64,000 bases of DNA from Pseudomonadota bacterium. Lineage in GTDB: Bacteria; Pseudomonadota; Alphaproteobacteria; Sphingomonadales; Sphingomonadaceae. The DNA is taken from NCBI GenBank assembly GCA_020160755.1, contig JAIUPN010000006.1:62001-126000 (forward strand). The letters run 5' to 3'. A program made the position numbers and the translations under genes. Below the pieces are notes generated by a model, which saw only the letters and a program-made list of their open reading frames with translations, made no database searches and was not told the DNA's origin. Shown piece by piece: positions 48,528-57,557 of this stretch; the first letter of the stretch is position 1; each line of letters starts with the position of its first letter.

Positions 48528-49706
48528 ATGTTTTTCGGCTTTCTCGACGAGCTTCGCGCCGCGGGCATCCCCGCCAGCCTGAAAGAGCATCTGATGCTGC
48601 TGGAGGCGCTCGACCGCGAGGTAATCGACCGTAGCCCGGAGCAATTCTATTACCTGTCCCGCGCGATTTACGTGAAGGACGAGGGTCTGCTCGACCGCTT
48701 CGACCAGGTGTTCAACAAGGTCTTCAAGGGCGTCATCTCCGACTATGGCCAGAACCCCGTCGACGTCCCCGCCGACTGGCTGAAAGCCGTCGCCGAAAAA
48801 TTCCTGACGCCCGAGGAAATGGCCGCGATCGAATCGCTCGGCGACTGGGACAAGATCATGGAGACGCTGAAGGAGCGGCTCGAGGAACAGCAAAAGCGCC
48901 ACGAGGGCGGCAGCAAGTGGATCGGCACCGGCGGCACCTCGCCCTTCGGCAATTCGGGCTATAACCCCGAGGGCGTGCGCATCGGCGGCGAGAGCAAGCA
49001 CAAGAGGGCTTTGAAGGTCTGGGAAAAACGCGAGTTCCAGAATCTCGACAACACCAAGGAACTCGGCACCCGCAACATCAAGATCGCGCTCCGCCGCCTG
49101 CGCAAATTCGCGCGCGAGGGCGCGGCCGACGAGCTCGACATTCCCGGCACGATCGACGGGACCGCGCGGCAAGGCTGGCTCGACATCAAGATGCGCCCCG
49201 AACGGCGCAATGCGGTCAAGCTGCTGCTTTTCCTCGATGTCGGCGGGTCGATGGACCCGTTCATCAAGCTGTGCGAGGAACTCTTCAGCGCGGCGACGAC
49301 CGAGTTCAAGAATCTCGAATTCTTCTATTTCCACAATTGCCCGTACGAAGGCGTGTGGAAAGACAACAAGCGCCGCTGGTCCGAACGCCATCAGATGTGG
49401 GACATTCTCCACAAATATGGCCATGATTACAAAGTGATCTTCGTCGGCGACGCGTCGATGTCGGCCTATGAAATCACCCATCCGGGCGGCAGCGTCGAAC
49501 ATTTCAACGAAGAGTCCGGCGCGGTCTGGCTTCAGCGGATCACGCATGTCTATCCCGCCGCGGTGTGGCTCAATCCGGTGCCCGAGGCGCATTGGGGCTA
49601 CACCCAGTCGGTGAAGCTGATCAAACAGCTGATGAACGACCGCATGTACCCGCTCAGCCTCGCCGGGCTGGACGATGCGATGCGCGAGCTGACGCGAAAG
49701 CATTGA
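48528..49706 (+). CDS. VWA-domain (CoxE-like) protein, partner of MoxR
   Basis: A 392-aa protein from ATG 48528 (MFFGFLDELRAAGIP), because upstream codons are not family-like. The N-terminal helical part (about 1-220) ends in a VWA domain with the metal-site motif DVGGSMDPF and a second acidic loop VGDASMSAYE. CoxE-like VWA proteins pair with MoxR ATPases (CoxD) to mature or insert cofactors in metalloenzymes or to regulate them; the pair's client here is not known. The MoxR gene is 3.1 kb upstream and shares its palindromic operator. Confidence 0.92.
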   Translation: MFFGFLDELRAAGIPASLKEHLMLLEALDREVIDRSPEQFYYLSRAIYVKDEGLLDRFDQVFNKVFKGVISDYGQNPVDVPADWLKAVAEKFLTPEEMAAIESLGDWDKIMETLKERLEEQQKRHEGGSKWIGTGGTSPFGNSGYNPEGVRIGGESKHKRALKVWEKREFQNLDNTKELGTRNIKIALRRLRKFAREGAADELDIPGTIDGTARQGWLDIKMRPERRNAVKLLLFLDVGGSMDPFIKLCEELFSAATTEFKNLEFFYFHNCPYEGVWKDNKRRWSERHQMWDILHKYGHDYKVIFVGDASMSAYEITHPGGSVEHFNEESGAVWLQRITHVYPAAVWLNPVPEAHWGYTQSVKLIKQLMNDRMYPLSLAGLDDAMRELTRKH

Positions 49707-49737
49707 CGCGGCGTGGGCGGGGTGTAGGGGCGCGAAG

Positions 49738-50544
49738 ATGATCGACCTCCCCCTCGTCACTATCCTGTTGCTCACCGGCTTCATCAACCTGATCGGTGCG
49801 CTCGCCTATGCTGCGCGTATCGCCGGCGTCCGCACACGGCGCATCGCGATGTCGTTCGCACTGTTCAACATCCTCGTGCTCTTCTCGCGCACGTCGAACA
49901 GCTTCCTCGGCCCCTTCCTCGCCAAGCGGATCGAGACGCGCATCCACGACGGCAGCGGCGCCTCGCTGTTCATCGACATGCAGCTGGTGCTCGCCGCGGC
50001 GAGCGTCGCGACCTTGATCGGCATTCTGCTCGTGCCCACGGGGCAGCGCATGTTCGCGGCGGCGATCGGCTGGTACCAGAACAACCGCTCGACGACGAAG
50101 CTCGCGCTGAAGGCCGTGAGCCCCAGCGGTCTGCGCACATTGGGCCGCTCGCTCACGATTCCGAGTCTGTCGCATCTCAAAAGCTGGAAGATGCCGAAGG
50201 GAATCGGCTGGGGCGTGCTGATCGCGAACTGCCTCGCGCAATCGCTGCTCGCCGTCGGTGTCGTCGCATCGCTCTACGCCGGCTATCTCGCCCCCGAATT
50301 CCGTGTCACCGCGTCGCAGCTATCGGCGCTGATCAACGGTTTCGCGACGATACTCCTGTTTGCCTTCATCGACCCGCAACTGTCGGTGATGACCGACGAT
50401 GCGGTCGAGGGCAAAGTCGACGAGGCCGATTTCCGCCGCGCGATCACCTTCATTTCGCTGAGCCGCCTCGCGGGCACCGTGCTCGCGCAGGCGCTGCTGC
50501 TGCCCGCCGCGATGCTGATCGCTTACGTCGCCGTCTATGTCTGA
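49738..50544 (+). CDS. amj: Amj-type lipid II flippase (DUF2837)
   Basis: A 268-aa inner-membrane protein with about six helices. The start FINLIGALAYAARIAGVRTRRIAMSFALFNILVLFSRTSN matches the Amj (alternate MurJ, YdaH) pattern known from Bacillus subtilis. It should move lipid II, the peptidoglycan precursor, across the membrane. MurJ is usually the main flippase in this class and its gene would lie elsewhere. The gene overlaps the next one, DUF817, by eight bases, so the two are coupled. I base the name on remembered motif similarity. Confidence 0.8.
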   Translation: MIDLPLVTILLLTGFINLIGALAYAARIAGVRTRRIAMSFALFNILVLFSRTSNSFLGPFLAKRIETRIHDGSGASLFIDMQLVLAAASVATLIGILLVPTGQRMFAAAIGWYQNNRSTTKLALKAVSPSGLRTLGRSLTIPSLSHLKSWKMPKGIGWGVLIANCLAQSLLAVGVVASLYAGYLAPEFRVTASQLSALINGFATILLFAFIDPQLSVMTDDAVEGKVDEADFRRAITFISLSRLAGTVLAQALLLPAAMLIAYVAVYV

Positions 50545-51406
50545 AGCCGGAGGCGGCCATAGCCGCTTCCACGCCGTCCGTGCGCGGCTGGAGGCGATGG
50601 CGTTCACGCCGGGGCCGCGTGGCTGGTTTCTCGAATTTCTCGTCTTCGGGTTCAAGCAGGGATGGGCGTGCCTGTTCGGCGCACTCATGCTCGTGCTGCT
50701 GCTCGGCACGCATCTCTTCTGGCCTGACGATGCGCCGCTCCACCGCTATGACGCGATCACGATCGGCGCGGTGCTGATCCAGCTCGGGATGCTCGCCTTC
50801 CGGCTCGAAACGCCGAAGGAAGCGCTCGTCATCCTGATCTTCCATATCGTCGGCACGGTGATGGAATTGTTCAAGACCGCCGCGGGATCGTGGCAATATC
50901 CCGAGGCGAGCCTGCTCCACATCGGCGCGGTGCCACTCTTTTCGGGTTTTATGTATGCAGCGGTGGGCAGCTATATCGCCCGCGTGTGGCGCATCTTCGA
51001 TTTTCGCTACACGGGCTATCCGCCCGCCTGGACGAGTTATGTTCTTGCCGCCGCCATCTACGTCAATTTCTTCGCGCACCACTGGCTTCCCGACATCCGC
51101 TGGTTCCTTTTCGCGGCGACGGCGCTGCTCTTCTGGCGCTGCCGGGTGTGGTTCCGCCCGCTGCACGTCCACCGCCATATGCCCCTGCTCGTCGGCTGGG
51201 GCCTCGTCGCGTTGTTCATCTGGTTCGCCGAGAATATCGGCACCTTCGCGCGCGCGTGGACTTATCCGAGCCAGAACGACGGCTGGCACATGGTCGGCCT
51301 CGAAAAGCTCGGCAGCTGGTATTTGCTGATGATCATTTCGTTCGTGCTGGTGAGTCTCGTCCAGCGGCCGAAGGCGAGATTGCCGATGGGAGATGGAAGC
51401 CAATGA
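50537..51406 (+). CDS. DUF817 (YoaT-like) membrane protein
   Basis: A 289-aa protein with about seven or eight hydrophobic helices that follows the DUF817 pattern: FGFKQGWACLFGALMLVLLL, FRLETPKEALVILIFHIVGTVMELFKTAAGSW, PLFSGFMYAAVGSYI, NFFAHHWLPDIRWFLFAATA and WFAENIGTFARAW. The invariant polar residues E, H and W sit within helices and suggest a substrate site, but no function is established. It overlaps the Amj-like flippase gene by eight bases (start at ATG 50537). The strict coupling hints at a shared task in lipid or cell-wall precursor handling, which is speculative. Confidence 0.88.
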   Translation: MSEAGGGHSRFHAVRARLEAMAFTPGPRGWFLEFLVFGFKQGWACLFGALMLVLLLGTHLFWPDDAPLHRYDAITIGAVLIQLGMLAFRLETPKEALVILIFHIVGTVMELFKTAAGSWQYPEASLLHIGAVPLFSGFMYAAVGSYIARVWRIFDFRYTGYPPAWTSYVLAAAIYVNFFAHHWLPDIRWFLFAATALLFWRCRVWFRPLHVHRHMPLLVGWGLVALFIWFAENIGTFARAWTYPSQNDGWHMVGLEKLGSWYLLMIISFVLVSLVQRPKARLPMGDGSQ

Positions 51407-51497
51407 AGCTCTTGTCCTGTTTGTTCGCCGAACCGGCCGGCATCACGCGACACAGGAGGCGGGTGGCTGTCCCGATGCACTGGCTCAAAGGCGAACG

Positions 51498-52739
51498 ATG
51501 ATGAGCGATGGAACGATACTCGGGAGGCGGACTTTGCTGGCCGGATCCGCTGCGCTGATCGCCGTCGGCCCGGTGTCGGCTCGTGCCCGGACGGACGCCC
51601 GAAGTTCAGAGGCAAATGACGCATGGATACCTTCCGGCGAGCTGGTTCGCGATCTGCCGCGCCTGATGCGGATCGCCGGAGTGCCCGGCGCCGCCATCGC
51701 GGTGGTGGATCGCGGGAAGCTCGTTTGGAGCGAGAGCTTCGGCGTGAAAAACATTCTCACCCGCGACCCGGTGCGAGAGGACACGTTGTTCGAGGCCGCC
51801 TCGATGACCAAGCCGGTCTTCGCCTATGCCGTGATGCGGCTGGTCGACGAGAAGCGCCTCGACCTCGACAGGCCGCTCGCCCTGTATCGCCGGCCGGCGA
51901 ATTTGGGCACCGACCCGAATCTGGAGCGCATCACGGCCCGGCATGTGCTGGAGCATTCGACGGGCTTGCCCAACTGGGCTTCCGGACCACTCGTCACGAC
52001 TAGCGCGCCCGGATCGCGTTACACTTATTCCGGCGAAGCCTTCATCTGGCTCCAGCTGGTCGTCGAGACGATCATGGGAATGGGCCTCGGCAGCGTGATG
52101 CAGGCGAAACTGTTCGGCCCGGCCGGAATGACCCGCAGCAGCTTCGGATGGGACGAGGAGATCGCGAGGTCGGCGGTCTTCGGTCATTCCGAACCTCCGG
52201 AAGGCGAGCAGACGCTCCCGCCCCAACCGACGCGCGAGCTCGGCGACCGGCTGCTTCGGGTCGCTGCGAAGCGGCGCAAGCCGATCGCGTCCTGGACCTA
52301 CGAAGATTCGGTCGAAGCGATGCGCGAGACCGATCCGGCGACGCCGCCATCGACCCACGACCTCCTCGTCAATTCGGCGGGAGGACTGCTGATGACCGCG
52401 TCCGACTATGCGAAGTTCATGGCACTCATGATGGACCGGCCAAAACGGGCGGCGTGGGAGATCAGCGATGCGACCCGTCAGGCGATGCTCACCCCCCGGC
52501 TAGAGGTGCGCGGGCGCGACATTTCGCGGGGGCTGGGCTGGGAACTCGAACAATCCCCGGCAGGCCCGCTGTTCCAGCACAGCGGCAGCAATTACGGGAT
52601 CTTCAAAACGCTGGGCGTCGGCGATGCCAGGCGTGGACGGGCGATCGTCGTCTTCACCAATGCCACGAACGGAAATGCCCTCGCGGCCCGGATCGTGCGC
52701 GAAGCGACGGGGATCGACCGGCTGAAATCGCTGATCTGA
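51498..52739 (+). CDS. exported serine hydrolase of the beta-lactamase (class C)/AmiE-like family
   Basis: A 413-aa protein that starts MMSDGTILGRRTLLAG, a twin-arginine-like signal peptide (ending SARA, about residue 29). The catalytic SxxK motif is SMTK (Ser102, Lys105), a Tyr motif is TYSGEAF, and HSGSN near the C-terminus replaces KTG. These features fit the class C beta-lactamase/DD-peptidase/esterase family, which includes the cell-wall amidase AmiE of the B. subtilis mur recycling cluster. The true substrate may be a muropeptide, a beta-lactam or an ester. It is convergent with the M24 peptidase gene, two genes from NamZ. Confidence 0.88.
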   Translation: MMSDGTILGRRTLLAGSAALIAVGPVSARARTDARSSEANDAWIPSGELVRDLPRLMRIAGVPGAAIAVVDRGKLVWSESFGVKNILTRDPVREDTLFEAASMTKPVFAYAVMRLVDEKRLDLDRPLALYRRPANLGTDPNLERITARHVLEHSTGLPNWASGPLVTTSAPGSRYTYSGEAFIWLQLVVETIMGMGLGSVMQAKLFGPAGMTRSSFGWDEEIARSAVFGHSEPPEGEQTLPPQPTRELGDRLLRVAAKRRKPIASWTYEDSVEAMRETDPATPPSTHDLLVNSAGGLLMTASDYAKFMALMMDRPKRAAWEISDATRQAMLTPRLEVRGRDISRGLGWELEQSPAGPLFQHSGSNYGIFKTLGVGDARRGRAIVVFTNATNGNALAARIVREATGIDRLKSLI

Positions 52740-52838
52740 TCACCGCCGACGCCGGATCGTGCGGATAGGCGACAAGAAGGTGGACGCCAGCACGGTGTCG
52801 CCAGCACCTCTAACCCCTCGCTTGCGGAGAGAAGAAAC

Positions 52839-54083
52839 CTAGGCGAACGGCTTGTCGATCGACGGCGGCGGTTCGCTGAACCATTTCGCGCCGCTGTCGG
52901 TCATGTAGAAACAATCCTCGAGCCTTATGCCGAACTCGCCGGGGATATAGATGCCGGGTTCGTTCGAGAAACACATGCCGGGCGCGAGCCTGGTCGTTTC
53001 GCCGCGCACGAGGTTGACCGGCTCGTGCCCGTCGAGCCCGATGCCGTGGCCGGTGCGGTGCGAGGTGCCCGGAAGCTTGTAGCCGGGACCCCAGCCGAGG
53101 CTCTCGTAATAGGCGCGCACAGCGTCATCGACCTGGCCCGCGGGTGTGCCGAGCTTGGCCGCGGCGAAAGCGACGTCCTGCCCCTTGCGCATCTGGTCCC
53201 ATACCTGCCGCTGGCGCGCGCTCGCCTTGCCGTAAACGAAACTGCGCGAGATGTCGGATTGATAGCCATGGACGGTGGCGCCGCAGTCCATCAGCACGAC
53301 CTCGCCGTTCTTCACCGCCTGCGGCTTGCCCGACCCGTGCGGATAGGCACTCGCCTCGCCGAGCAGGATCAGCTCGAACTCGCTCTTGCCGCCAAGCGCG
53401 ATGGTCGCGGCCTTCATGATCGCCCCGATGTCGGACGGCGTCATCCCCGCCTCGACCCGCGGCGCGGTGTGGCGATAGGCGGCGAGCGTGATGTCGGCGG
53501 CGATCTGCATCAGTGCGATTTCGGCAGGCGACTTGTGCATGCGGCAGCCGCGCACGACGGGCGCGCCGTTGACGACGGTCGCCTGCGGCATCGCTTTTTC
53601 GAGGCCGTCGACCGCGAAATAGCGCACCGTCTCCTCGACCCCGATCCGGCCCTTCGCCAGCCCGCGCTTGCCGAGCCAGGCAGCGACCGCCGCGAGCGGG
53701 TTTTCATCCTCGTTCCACGTCAGCACGTCGGCATCGACGCCCAGACTCTCGCGCACCGACGGTTCCTCGAAGAAGGGCGTGACGACCGCGAACTCGCCCT
53801 CGCGCGTCAGTACCGCGGCGGTCAACCGTTCGCTCCGCGACCAGCGCACCCCGGTGAAATAGATCAGGCTCGATCCCGGCTCGATCAGCAGCGCGCCAAT
53901 ATCGTTCGCGCGCATCAGCTCCTTCGCCTTGGCGATCCGCGCCATGCGCTCGGCCTTGCCGATCGGCACCGCCTTGGCAGCGAGATTGGGGAGCGCCGCG
54001 GTGTCGGCCGCGAACACCGGCGCGTACAACGTCGCTGCCAACCCGCCGATTGCCGCGGTGCCGAGAAACTGTCGTCGCTGCAT
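52839..54083 (-). CDS. exported M24-family metallopeptidase (Xaa-Pro dipeptidase-like)
   Basis: A 414-aa protein with a twin-arginine-like signal peptide (QRRQFLGTAAIGG), an N-terminal creatinase-type domain (about 35-165) and the pita-bread M24 catalytic domain. The five metal ligands can be read: the first Asp in VLMDCGATVHG, the second in YQSDISRSF, His in TGHGIGLDGHE, Glu in FSNEPGIY and Glu in IRLEDCFY. It should cleave N-terminal residues before proline, in the periplasm, from peptides. It starts 15 bases after the NamZ gene ends and so is probably in one operon with it. Confidence 0.93.
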   Translation of the reverse strand: MQRRQFLGTAAIGGLAATLYAPVFAADTAALPNLAAKAVPIGKAERMARIAKAKELMRANDIGALLIEPGSSLIYFTGVRWSRSERLTAAVLTREGEFAVVTPFFEEPSVRESLGVDADVLTWNEDENPLAAVAAWLGKRGLAKGRIGVEETVRYFAVDGLEKAMPQATVVNGAPVVRGCRMHKSPAEIALMQIAADITLAAYRHTAPRVEAGMTPSDIGAIMKAATIALGGKSEFELILLGEASAYPHGSGKPQAVKNGEVVLMDCGATVHGYQSDISRSFVYGKASARQRQVWDQMRKGQDVAFAAAKLGTPAGQVDDAVRAYYESLGWGPGYKLPGTSHRTGHGIGLDGHEPVNLVRGETTRLAPGMCFSNEPGIYIPGEFGIRLEDCFYMTDSGAKWFSEPPPSIDKPFA

Positions 54084-54098
54084 CTTCTTTCCCCCTCG

Positions 54099-55304
54099 TC
54101 AGTAGATCAGCAGATCGGCGATTTCCTCACGCCACCCCGCCTCGTCCGGCAAGGCAAGCGCATCGAGGTCGCTTGCCGTCGCGCCCGCATCGTCGACCCA
54201 TTCGCGCAGGCCCGGACCGCCATTGATCACATCGATCGCGAGCACATCGTCGGTGTACTCATATTTGAAATCCTTGCCGCGCCAGATCGGATAGTCCGGA
54301 TAGAGGCTGCGGATCGCCTTGAAGCCCAATGCCTGCACGCGCCACGGCTGGAACGCATCGTCGTCGTACCACGACCCGTCGGCATGGATATGGACGCCGC
54401 TGTTGAGCTGGCCGACATGCTTGTGAAAGGTCGGCTGGAACCAGATGTCGCGCAGCTTGCACCCGCCGAGCCATTGCGGCGCCAGCCGCTGCATCTCGGC
54501 GATCACCGCCTTGGCGTCGATGTCGGGCGCGCCGAAGATTTCGAGCGGGCGCGTGGTGCCCCTGCCCTCGCTCAAGGTCGCGCCTTCGACCATCACGGTG
54601 CCGGCATAGGCGCGCGCCATATTGACGTTGGCGGCGTTCGGGCTGGGGTTGATCCACACGCGGCCCTCCGGCCAACCGAAGCCCGGGCCTTTCGGATCCC
54701 ACCCCTCCATTTCAATGACGCGATAGTCGACGTCGAGGTTGAAGTGGCGGATGAACCAATGCCCGATCTCGCCCATCGTGAGGCCATGGCGCATCACCAT
54801 TGGCCCCGCGCCGACGAAGCTTTCCCAGCCGGGCAGAAGCCGCGTGCCCTCGACCGGGCGCCCCGCAGGGTTCGGCCGGTCGAGCACCCACACCGCCTTG
54901 CCATGCTGCGCCGCGGCTTCGAGGATGTAGAGCAAGGTCGTCACATAAGTGTAGATGCGGCAGCCGAGATCCTGCAGGTCGACGAGCATCACGTCGAACG
55001 TATGCATCGACTGACCCGACGGACGGCGCACCTCGCCATAGAGGCTGAACACCGGCATGCCATAGGTCGGATCGGTGAAGTCGGGCGACTCCATCATATT
55101 GTCCTGAAGGTCGCCGCGGACGCCATGCTGCGGCCCGAACACCGCGGTGATGTCGAGCCCCGCCGCGACGAGCGCGTCGACGCTGTGCGTCAGGTCGGCG
55201 GTGACCGACGCCGGGTGCGCGAGCAGCGCGACGCGCTGGCCTTCGAGCGGTTTGCAAAGTGCCGGATCGGCGAGCAGGCGGTCGATACCGAAGTGAACTG
55301 TCAT
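54099..55304 (-). CDS. namZ: NamZ-like exo-beta-N-acetylmuramidase (DUF1343)
   Basis: A 401-aa protein of the DUF1343/NamZ family when started at ATG 55304, which overlaps the DOMON-like gene's stop (ATGA). Family segments are RVALLAHPASVTADLTHSVDAL, VFGPQHGVRGDLQDNM, YTYVTTLLYILEAAAQHGKAVWVLDRPNP and GCKLRDIWFQPTFHKHVGQLNSGVH. NamZ removes N-acetylmuramic acid from the non-reducing end of peptidoglycan fragments. There is no signal peptide at this start; a longer frame reaches further upstream but is unsupported. So this copy may act in the cytoplasm on imported sugars. It is followed by the M24 peptidase gene. Confidence 0.92.
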   Translation of the reverse strand: MTVHFGIDRLLADPALCKPLEGQRVALLAHPASVTADLTHSVDALVAAGLDITAVFGPQHGVRGDLQDNMMESPDFTDPTYGMPVFSLYGEVRRPSGQSMHTFDVMLVDLQDLGCRIYTYVTTLLYILEAAAQHGKAVWVLDRPNPAGRPVEGTRLLPGWESFVGAGPMVMRHGLTMGEIGHWFIRHFNLDVDYRVIEMEGWDPKGPGFGWPEGRVWINPSPNAANVNMARAYAGTVMVEGATLSEGRGTTRPLEIFGAPDIDAKAVIAEMQRLAPQWLGGCKLRDIWFQPTFHKHVGQLNSGVHIHADGSWYDDDAFQPWRVQALGFKAIRSLYPDYPIWRGKDFKYEYTDDVLAIDVINGGPGLREWVDDAGATASDLDALALPDEAGWREEIADLLIY

Positions 55305-55849
55305 GCCGCGTCGGGTGCCCCAAGCGTGAGTGCAAAGCAATCGGGATGATGGAAGTCGGGCTTGCCCGGCGGGTGCGCGAGCGCCCAATAGCTTTTGGTG
55401 CCGTCGAGCTCCTCGATCACCGCCGACAGCGCGAGTTTCGCGCCATTGTCGGGGAAAATCCCGGGTTCGACACGCAGTGCATAGCTTTGATCGCCCTTTT
55501 CCGCCGCCATTTCCCACGGCGCGAGGTCGTCGGTGCGGAGCAACGAGCGATAATCGTCGAACTGGTAACAGGCCCAGCGGCCGTCGGGCGAATAGTTGAA
55601 CTCGGTATAATCGGGTTGGCCATCTTCGGTCAGGAACGCCTCGAAACAGGTGCTTTCCCAGAGGCCGTCGGTGGCACTGTCGGCAATCACGAGTTCGCCC
55701 TGCCCGTCGGGCAGCACCAGCCCCGCAATCGCGCCGTCGACGATGAAGCGCAGCGCAAAGCCGTCCTCGAACGACAGGCTGACCTCGACCCCAACCGCCC
55801 GCACGGCCTTGCCCGGTGTAGCGGGGTGGCAGATCAGTTCCTTGCGCAT
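55301..55849 (-). CDS. DOMON-like domain protein (MurB-associated type)
   Basis: A 182-aa protein from ATG 55849 that matches a DOMON-like carbohydrate-binding beta-sandwich seen near cell-wall genes. Recognisable stretches are [59 protein letters not shown], and [25 protein letters not shown]. The Trp, Cys, Phe and His at fixed points are typical of the group. The function is not established; a sugar- or heme-binding role is suggested by DOMON relatives. It overlaps the NamZ gene start (ATGA) and is divergent from tyrS across 41 bases. Confidence 0.82.
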   Translation of the reverse strand: MRKELICHPATPGKAVRAVGVEVSLSFEDGFALRFIVDGAIAGLVLPDGQGELVIADSATDGLWESTCFEAFLTEDGQPDYTEFNYSPDGRWACYQFDDYRSLLRTDDLAPWEMAAEKGDQSYALRVEPGIFPDNGAKLALSAVIEELDGTKSYWALAHPPGKPDFHHPDCFALTLGAPDAA

Positions 55850-55890
55850 GCTATCCAAATATCAAACCCCATGCTAAGCGCCCGCCCGCT

Positions 55891-57117
55891 ATGACCAGTT
55901 ACAAATCCGACCTGCTGCGCCTGCTCGACGAGCGAGGCTATATCCATCAGACGACCGACGCGGAAGGGCTCGATGCGCTCGCGGCGAAACAGGTCGTCCC
56001 CGGATATATCGGTTTCGACGCAACCGCGCCCAGCCTGCATGTCGGCAGCCTCGTCCAGATCATGATGCTGCGCCGCCTGCAACAGACGGGGCACAAACCC
56101 GTCGTGCTGATGGGCGGCGGGACGACCCGGATTGGCGATCCGACCGGGCGCGACGAAAGCCGCAAGATGCTTTCGGACGAGACGATTGCGGCCAACATCG
56201 CGTCGATCTTCAGCATCTTTCAGCAGTTCCTTACCTTCGGCGACGGCCCGACCGATGCCGTGATGGTCGACAACCAGGACTGGCTCGGCCAGCTCGGCTA
56301 TATCGAGTTGCTGCAGGAAGTCGGCACGCACTTCACGATCAACCGCATGATGACCTTCGATTCAGTCAAGCTGCGGCTCGAGCGCGAGCAGCCGATGACC
56401 TTTCTCGAATTCAACTACATGATCCTCCAGGGCTACGACTTCCGCCACCTTTCGAAGGCGATGGACGTCCGTCTGCAGATGGGTGGATCGGACCAGTGGG
56501 GCAATATCGTCAACGGTATGGAGCTGGGTCGCCGCATGGACGGCGCCGATCTCTATGGCCTCACGACTCCGCTGCTGACCACCGCCGCGGGGGCCAAAAT
56601 GGGCAAAACCGCTGCGGGCGCGGTCTGGCTTAATCCCGAGCAACTGTCCCATTTTGACTATTGGCAATATTGGCGCAACTGCGACGACCGCGACGTCGGC
56701 AAGTTCCTGAAGCTGTTCACCGACCTGCCGATGGACGAGATCGCGCGGCTCGAAGCGCTCGAAGGCGCGGAGATCAACGCGGCGAAGAAGATCCTCGCTG
56801 ATGCGGCGACCGCGATGTGTCGCGGCGAAGACGCCGCGCGCACCGCTTCGGACACCGCCGCGCAAACCTTTGAAAAGGGACAGATCGGCGGCGACCTTCC
56901 GCAGGCCGTCGCCCCCGCCGAGGGGATCAGCGTCGTCGATGCGCTGCGCGAACTGGGTTTCGCCAGCTCGAACAAGGAAGCGCGCCGCAAGCTCGACGAG
57001 GGCGCGGTCAAGGTCGACGGCGCCGTCGTTCGCGATCCGCAGCACCTGATATTGCCCGCCGCAAACCCCGTTCCGCTGAGCCTCGGGTCAAAAAAACATG
57101 GCCTTGTGACCCGCTAG
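55891..57117 (+). CDS. tyrS: tyrosyl-tRNA synthetase
   Basis: A 408-aa class I synthetase. The HIGH-type motif is HVGS in [15 protein letters not shown], the KMSKS-type motif is KMGKT in [13 protein letters not shown], and [19 protein letters not shown] is the Tyr site. A C-terminal S4 RNA-binding domain follows ([26 protein letters not shown]). It charges tRNA-Tyr. It is divergent from the DOMON-like/NamZ unit by 41 bases; anmK, a peptidoglycan-recycling kinase, sits near tyrS in E. coli, which makes the cell-wall neighbours here notable. Confidence 0.97.
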   Translation: MTSYKSDLLRLLDERGYIHQTTDAEGLDALAAKQVVPGYIGFDATAPSLHVGSLVQIMMLRRLQQTGHKPVVLMGGGTTRIGDPTGRDESRKMLSDETIAANIASIFSIFQQFLTFGDGPTDAVMVDNQDWLGQLGYIELLQEVGTHFTINRMMTFDSVKLRLEREQPMTFLEFNYMILQGYDFRHLSKAMDVRLQMGGSDQWGNIVNGMELGRRMDGADLYGLTTPLLTTAAGAKMGKTAAGAVWLNPEQLSHFDYWQYWRNCDDRDVGKFLKLFTDLPMDEIARLEALEGAEINAAKKILADAATAMCRGEDAARTASDTAAQTFEKGQIGGDLPQAVAPAEGISVVDALRELGFASSNKEARRKLDEGAVKVDGAVVRDPQHLILPAANPVPLSLGSKKHGLVTR

Positions 57118-57164
57118 GGCGCAGACCAGCGTTTACGACTTCTTCAGCAATCGGGTGGATCGTC

Positions 57165-57533
57165 ATGACCAAATCAACAAGGTCCACAAAAATGCGCAAG
57201 ATCGACACCAGCAAGGCCCATTATGTCGGCCTCGACCAGCGGATCGCTCCGCGTAGCGACGTCTATTGCCGCCTGCCCTTCGTCATGCCCGACGGGCGAC
57301 AGGAAATGTGCACCTGCGTCAACATCAGCGCCGACGGCATGTTGATGCGCTTCGAACGTGGGCTGGAGATCGGCGACCTCGTCGTGCTCCGTATGCCGAT
57401 CATCGGTCGCACCTCGGCGAAAGTCGTCTGGTCGCTTGCCGGCAAGACGGGTTTGCAGTTCGAAAAATCAATCTCGGTCGAAGACTATCTGCCGATGATC
57501 CGCGCCATGGGCGCCCGCGGCGACGTAAACTGA
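57165..57533 (+). CDS. PilZ-domain protein
   Basis: A 122-aa single-domain protein. The c-di-GMP binding residues can be read as RxxxR in DQRIAPRSDVYCRL (Arg30 and Arg34, about) and the (N/D)xSxxG motif as NISADGMLMRF. The strand pattern GDLVVLRMPIIGRTSAKVVWSLAGKTGLQFE completes a PilZ barrel. It should bind the second messenger and act on an unknown partner. It lies 47 bases after tyrS, without a clear terminator between. No c-di-GMP enzyme is in the window. Confidence 0.85.
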   Translation: MTKSTRSTKMRKIDTSKAHYVGLDQRIAPRSDVYCRLPFVMPDGRQEMCTCVNISADGMLMRFERGLEIGDLVVLRMPIIGRTSAKVVWSLAGKTGLQFEKSISVEDYLPMIRAMGARGDVN

Positions 57534-57557
57534 AACCCGCGCCCGCGGCGACGTGAA

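Noticed and set aside
54099..55517. A longer NamZ frame that might carry a signal peptide
   Set aside because: The extra 71 residues are Arg/Gly-rich and read through the DOMON-like gene out of frame; they do not form a signal peptide. The start at 55304 matches the family.
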